From positions 18,362,484-18,426,483 of the forward strand of contig CM055066.1 in the NCBI GenBank assembly GCA_029204045.2: DNA of 64,000 bases, written 5' to 3'. Numbering within the stretch: the stretch's first letter is position 1; the number at the start of each line of letters is the position of its first letter. Positions 63,162-64,000 of the stretch are shown here, piece by piece. The notes beneath the pieces were generated by a model. The model was not told where the DNA came from and searched no databases. It was given only the letters and a program-made list of their open reading frames with translations. The translations under genes and the position numbers were made by a program. This DNA is from Tillandsia leiboldiana (taxonomy: Eukaryota > Streptophyta > Magnoliopsida > Poales > Bromeliaceae).

Positions 63162-64000
63162 TGTCACGCCCCGGGTGTAAACCGGAACCCGGTCCCGTCT
63201 ACAGATCCGCCGTGCACACGGTATTTCCCACGTACACGAAGCGCCAAACCTGCTCAGATATAAGAAATAATAATAAAAGAGCAATAAAAACAGAGCTGAA
63301 CTAAAACTAATACATCTCATACTGAAGCTAGAAATAAAATACAATACATCTATATAAATGATACATCTGTCTCTCCCAGCTCACCAAAATAAATACAACC
63401 TGCTGGCAAAGCCAGTCCCAAAGTAAAAGTACAATCGTCTGAGGAAACATGGGTACACCAACAGTCCAGCTAACTCGCTCATCCTGCCTCGAGATCTATC
63501 TACTCAGTCGTCCTCTCTCCTCGACCCGCCGCTGAAGCCCAGCAGCACCCGCAGAAGGCACTGCAAAACAATAGAGAAGAAAAAGAGGAAAGAAGAATGG
63601 GGGGGAGAACTACTAGTAAACCAGTAGCCTCCCCTAGTGGGTAAAACCTCAAACTCAGACAGGCCCACTAGGACTACCAGAGGCGAAAATAAAACAAAGG
63701 TGGTAAGCTATAAGTAAAACTACTGATGAAGAAGCAACCACTATGCCTCTAAAATGCCAAGCTAAAAGAATAGCTAAGTATGTGCATCAGAATATAAATG
63801 CCTGCCTGACTAAACCCAATCTGTACACCAGTAAACACTGGTACTGCCTGCTATGCCTGCCAAATCGGGTATGCCAGCCTACGCATAACACCGATAGGGG
63901 ATAGGAGTCTCAAGGACTCAAAGTCTGTAGCCTGCTAGGCCTGCCAAATCGGGTATGCCAGCCTACGCATAACACCGATAGGGGATAGAAGTCTCAAGGA
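63162..64000 (-). mobile_element. LARD-2 5' LTR, cut by the window edge
   Basis: The first 839 bp align with 56391-57235, including the first two 84-bp repeat units. Differences are few (for example GGCCCG/GGTCCC near 63193), so the insertion is fairly young. Confidence 0.9.

Overview
This is plant nuclear DNA, almost certainly intergenic heterochromatin from an angiosperm with a repeat-rich genome. I see no host gene, rRNA, tRNA, CRISPR array or bacterial-style operon. Nearly all of the window is LTR retrotransposon sequence. Ty3/gypsy elements (Tekay/Del-like chromoviruses and their non-autonomous derivatives) and Ty1/copia elements (SIRE/Maximus-like, one Tork/Tnt1-like) sit inside one another. 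The evidence is LTR termini (TG...CA), primer-binding sites complementary to initiator tRNA-Met, polypurine tracts, 5-bp target-site duplications, and gag, protease, RT, RNase H and integrase motifs. The species cannot be named from the sequence.

Layout. (1) 1-15424: a one-sided, seven-level nest in which each element's right LTR terminus abuts the interior of the next, older element. From innermost to outermost: gypsy-A LTR (to 502), a SIRE-type copia LTR on + (to 1391), a SIRE-type copia on - with decayed gag-pol (to 6219), gypsy-B on + with an intact integrase end and a 3.4-kb LTR (to 11234), two GC-rich gypsy LTR pieces C1 and C2 (to 12736 and 14382), and a Tork copia gag with its LTR (to 15424). 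(2) 15425-18.6 kb: AT-rich DNA with no recognised gene and one 3-copy repeat. (3) 18.6-33.8 kb: a decayed gypsy gag-PR element holding a solo copia LTR (19373-21406, TSD GGGTC) and a young, near-complete Tekay element on the - strand (22434-33372, TSD CGCGG). (4) 33.8-37.4 kb: a gypsy LTR scrap between 19-bp direct repeats, then a copia remnant with a 459- or 447-codon plant-transposon ORF that seems to have its own promoter and leader intron. (5) 37365-51754: LARD-1, a non-autonomous gypsy derivative with 4.2-kb LTRs and about 2.2 kb of interior, containing an intact gag-only copia of TR-GAG type (41732-47766, TSD TTATT). (6) 51755-56042: a truncated SIRE-type copia on -. (7) 56391-64000: LARD-2 on -, with a 4.4-kb LTR and a 2.4-kb non-coding interior, running off the right edge.

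How they work together. The Tekay element encodes, or recently encoded, a full enzyme set. The LARDs and the TR-GAG element lack pol and would depend on enzymes from relatives. The most interesting unexplained structure is in the LTR control regions: arrays of palindromic TCCGGA sites with family-specific symmetric flanks (copia U3), arrays of CGTGGATTCG (copia leader), CACGTG/CCAAT arrays upstream of gypsy TATA boxes, conserved stem-loops in gypsy LTRs, and a GC-rich 52-bp minisatellite that changes copy number between the two LTRs of one element. Long ORFs inside GC-rich LTR zones are composition artefacts and were not annotated as genes.
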